A DNA stretch of 64,000 nucleotides from NCBI GenBank assembly GCA_030141605.1, contig JAQGDQ010000030.1, forward strand, positions 996,558-1,060,557, written 5' to 3'. A model generated the notes under the pieces. That model worked only from the letters and a program-made list of their open reading frames with translations, ran no database searches and was not told the origin of the DNA. Of this stretch, positions 61,610 to 64,000 are shown in pieces. A program made the position numbers and the translations under genes. This DNA comes from Tubiluchus corallicola (taxonomy: Eukaryota; Priapulida; Priapulimorpha; Priapulimorphida; Tubiluchidae). Position 1 is the first letter of the stretch. Every line of letters starts with the position of its first letter.

Positions 61610-61830
61610 ACTGGAACCCCCTCCTCGACACAGCCAGGATCAAATTCACCAACAAACTGTAAGACTATACGCGGAATAGAAGAAGCTCGCTTACTACACA
61701 GTGTACTACTAACCGACTCGCTTGCACAGCCTGTTCTCAAAATGGCTCTTGGCTGGCTGCAGTTGGGCCAGCTCCTTGCGACTTTCTCACAGAGCGAGGA
61801 GCACATCTGGACTATGTTTTATCCCGACCG
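61610..61830 (-). promoter_or_regulatory. eya: Probable eya core promoter and 5' UTR
   Basis: A TATA-like GATAAAA lies on the minus strand at 61817-61823. It would place transcription start near 61790. The segment from there to the ATG is less AT-rich than its surroundings, has in-frame stops and contains no ATG before the eya start. An ATG at 61804-61806 heads a 78-codon overlapping frame, but it lies just upstream of the predicted start site. The position is inferred from motifs only. Confidence 0.45.
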
Positions 61831-63579
61831 TGCCAAATGTTTAATAACTCTAGGGGGTGGTGGTCAGCTGGGGGCCTGCAGAACTCTATAAAACCTGTGT
61901 TACGCATGGGAATGCAAAATGGCTTGTCATACACGGTTTACAATTGTTTACGTTTAGCTGTAGAGGCAGAGTAATTAAAATTATGCCCTGGTACAGTGTA
62001 TTGACAAATCTTGCGCCAGTCTAGAAACCAAAATAAAAGTGACAAAACATTTAATAACTACGTGCAGAATCAACAAGAAATTTGATAGTACAGACAACTG
62101 TCGCAGAATAGATATAGAAATGACAAATGATATAAATGAATGTATCGACACTTTTACATTTTCAGCAGCCTCCTTCGTAAGAACCTAGAGCTGCCCAAGT
62201 TGTTTTAGCTGTTAATCACTTTAGCATAACTTCTCCACTTTAAATGACAGTAATTACATTGCGTAAATCATTATGATTATGTATATGTAGATGCGGGGGT
62301 GGAGACGCGCCATGCATAAGTTACGCCATGGTTTACTTTGGGTAGAAAAAATTCTTAAATGACTACTTTTAAAAACCAGTGTTTTAGCATGGCATACACA
62401 GGATTCAAGGTGAAATCAATGTAAAGAACAACCACCCAATATTTCCTACTGCATTTCGTAAGTGTTCAAAGAAATATATGTCAGGTGCATAAAGTTGCTT
62501 TTATTAAGTAGGCTGGAGAAGACAAGTCTTCGAGAGAGTTTTTAATATAATCACGTCGTCTCTTTTAACGACACTAGTCTAACGTAATGGCAAAGACATA
62601 TTAAATTTTGTCACTTATCGTCTTTACGTAAATTCGGGTGGCTTTTTATTTGTAAAAAAATTGCGTAGACTCATGGACTCCTATAGATTAACAATAGGAC
62701 TTCATGACTGACTGAAAATCATAAAATACGTTAGAAATAAAGATTTGAAAAAAAAACGAAAAAATAAAGCAAATATCTTTTGTCGGTCTGCGGTCTGAAT
62801 AAATCTTACAGAATTTGTATTTCCATATAATAGTTGAGGCCTAGTGCGTTACTTTTAACTTACTTTGCGTAAACTACTATATAGTATATACCTAATATAG
62901 ATGCTATGGAGAATTACGAACTCGAATAACTCAATATTACATGTAATTCATTCGTCTAACAGCGAGCAAAGATATCTATCATTTTTACTTTCTAAAATGA
63001 CATTAATACTGCAAACATGTCATTTTTGATAGATTTGTTACTGAATAAATTGTTGCATATACACCCACTAACGAAATATCTTCAAGTGTATTGGACTCTG
63101 GGCTGTGGTACAATGGCATTACAGTAGCATGCCTGCACATCTGGCCAAAGGCTACTTCATCAAGTTATGAATGGTTTGCTTGTCACATCTGGAGGACATC
63201 AACACATTGCTGAGTAACAAGCAGAAATGTTCTACATGTAAACTACAGCTTTTGCTCTTTAGTTGTTCAGCACAGAGAAGGCGGAGAAGGCAATATTGCC
63301 GATACTATACGGTATTTTTGAGCTCTGAGGTTGGGGATGGGCAGTTTAGGCATACCTGGCCGGTATGTTTGTACCGAAAGACAGATAAGTGCTCGACCTA
63401 GGTAATTAACTTTCCTAATTTTATGATGATATAATCTCATACGGTATGATATGAAAATTCTGCATGACGCACTGAGTGAGAGAAAATATTTATTAAAGTT
63501 ACAAATCCCGCAATGTAAAGAAAAGCCTTTCGATCTGTTTAAAGCTGAATAGACTCGCCAGGTTACTATTAAACCAAAA
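61831..63579. other. eya upstream flank
   Basis: AT-rich sequence between the eya promoter and the LINE fragment. No coding exon, RNA gene or repeat is supported. Confidence 0.5.
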
Positions 63580-64000
63580 CTGAAAACGATTAAACTTTTT
63601 AAACAAGGTTTTTATACGAAACACTATTTACATATACCGTTATGTAAATCATAAAGATCACTTTTATCTCAGTTTAGATGTGGCGTTTTGCCTTTAAAAA
63701 TCGAGACTGGCCGATTCGACGGGCTTGCTTTGCAGGAACGAATATGCGAAATGTGTAATTTAGACAATGTGTAAAATAGAAAACGAGATACATTTCCTTC
63801 TTAATTGCCCGTTTTACAATGCACAGAGAAGGGATTTATTTCAAAAATGTTATCACATTAACAAATTTCATGAAACTGGTGAATACTGAAAAACTTGCTT
63901 TCATTATGAATGTTGATGTTTTAACTGAAATCCTTGCTGCTCGTTTCATACAAAACTCTTACGTGAAAAGGCAAAAAGCAATCTATAAGCAGTGCCATTT
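63580..64000 (+). mobile_element. Decayed LINE fragment (C-terminal part of a reverse transcriptase ORF), runs off the window
   Basis: Broken plus-strand frames encode YTKHYLHIPLCKS, then SLLSQFRCGVLPLKIETGRF and DGLALQERICEMCNLDNV. After a frame change comes IENEIHFLLNCPFYNAQRRD, and then KLAFIMNVDVLTEILAARFI. The order of FRxGxLPLxxETGRF, C-x2-C and H-F-L-x2-C-P-x-Y marks the Cys/His tail after the reverse transcriptase of many invertebrate LINEs. In-frame stops and one frameshift show that it is inactive. Confidence 0.75.

Noticed and set aside
1-64000. CRISPR array, operon or prokaryotic defence system
   Set aside because: The sequence is clearly animal nuclear DNA with spliceosomal introns. 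The repeats found are tandem duplications, not spaced direct repeats with unique spacers.

Overview
This is an AT-rich, intron-rich animal nuclear sequence, with spliceosomal GT-AG introns, microsatellites and decayed transposons. It holds almost the whole of one large gene on the minus strand and the last two exons of a second gene on the plus strand. The large gene is eyes absent (eya), identified by the EYA-domain phosphatase motif [10 protein letters not shown] and by a near-complete match to the family's catalytic domain. The protein looks like a non-insect invertebrate EYA. I cannot place the phylum from sequence alone.

Layout. 1-2240: 3' end of a plus-strand membrane-protein gene that resembles the C-terminus of protein O-mannosyltransferases (POMT family). 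2240-7050: convergent intergenic space. 7050-61609: eya, minus strand, 19 coding exons. These join in one open frame of 2010 nt, giving 669 aa plus stop. All donors are GT, all acceptors are AG and all codon phases agree. 61610-61830: probable 5' UTR and core promoter. 61830-64000: upstream flank, ending in a decayed LINE fragment that runs off the window.

EYA works with SIX and DACH proteins as a transcriptional coactivator and carries a HAD-type tyrosine phosphatase domain. The Ser/Thr/Tyr/Pro-rich N-terminal half (residues 1 to about 397) is spread over exons 1-12. The catalytic and SIX-binding domain (about 398-669) is encoded by exons 12-19. Two extra coding starts fit the reading frame exactly: at 49894-49994, joining exon 3, and at 33521-33558, joining exon 7. 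They suggest alternative promoters that give EYA isoforms with different N-termini.

The introns hold several repeats worth attention. Two related miniature inverted-repeat elements carry internal degenerate telomere-like CCCTAA arrays (50358-50530, 55363-55515). A 424-bp element with TA target duplication and pogo/Tigger-like ends lies at 54452-54875 and has eight copies of an internal motif. There are also a gag-type zinc-knuckle retrotransposon relic, a tRNA-like SINE remnant and many short tandem duplications. I found no bacterial-type system, CRISPR array or intact autonomous transposon.
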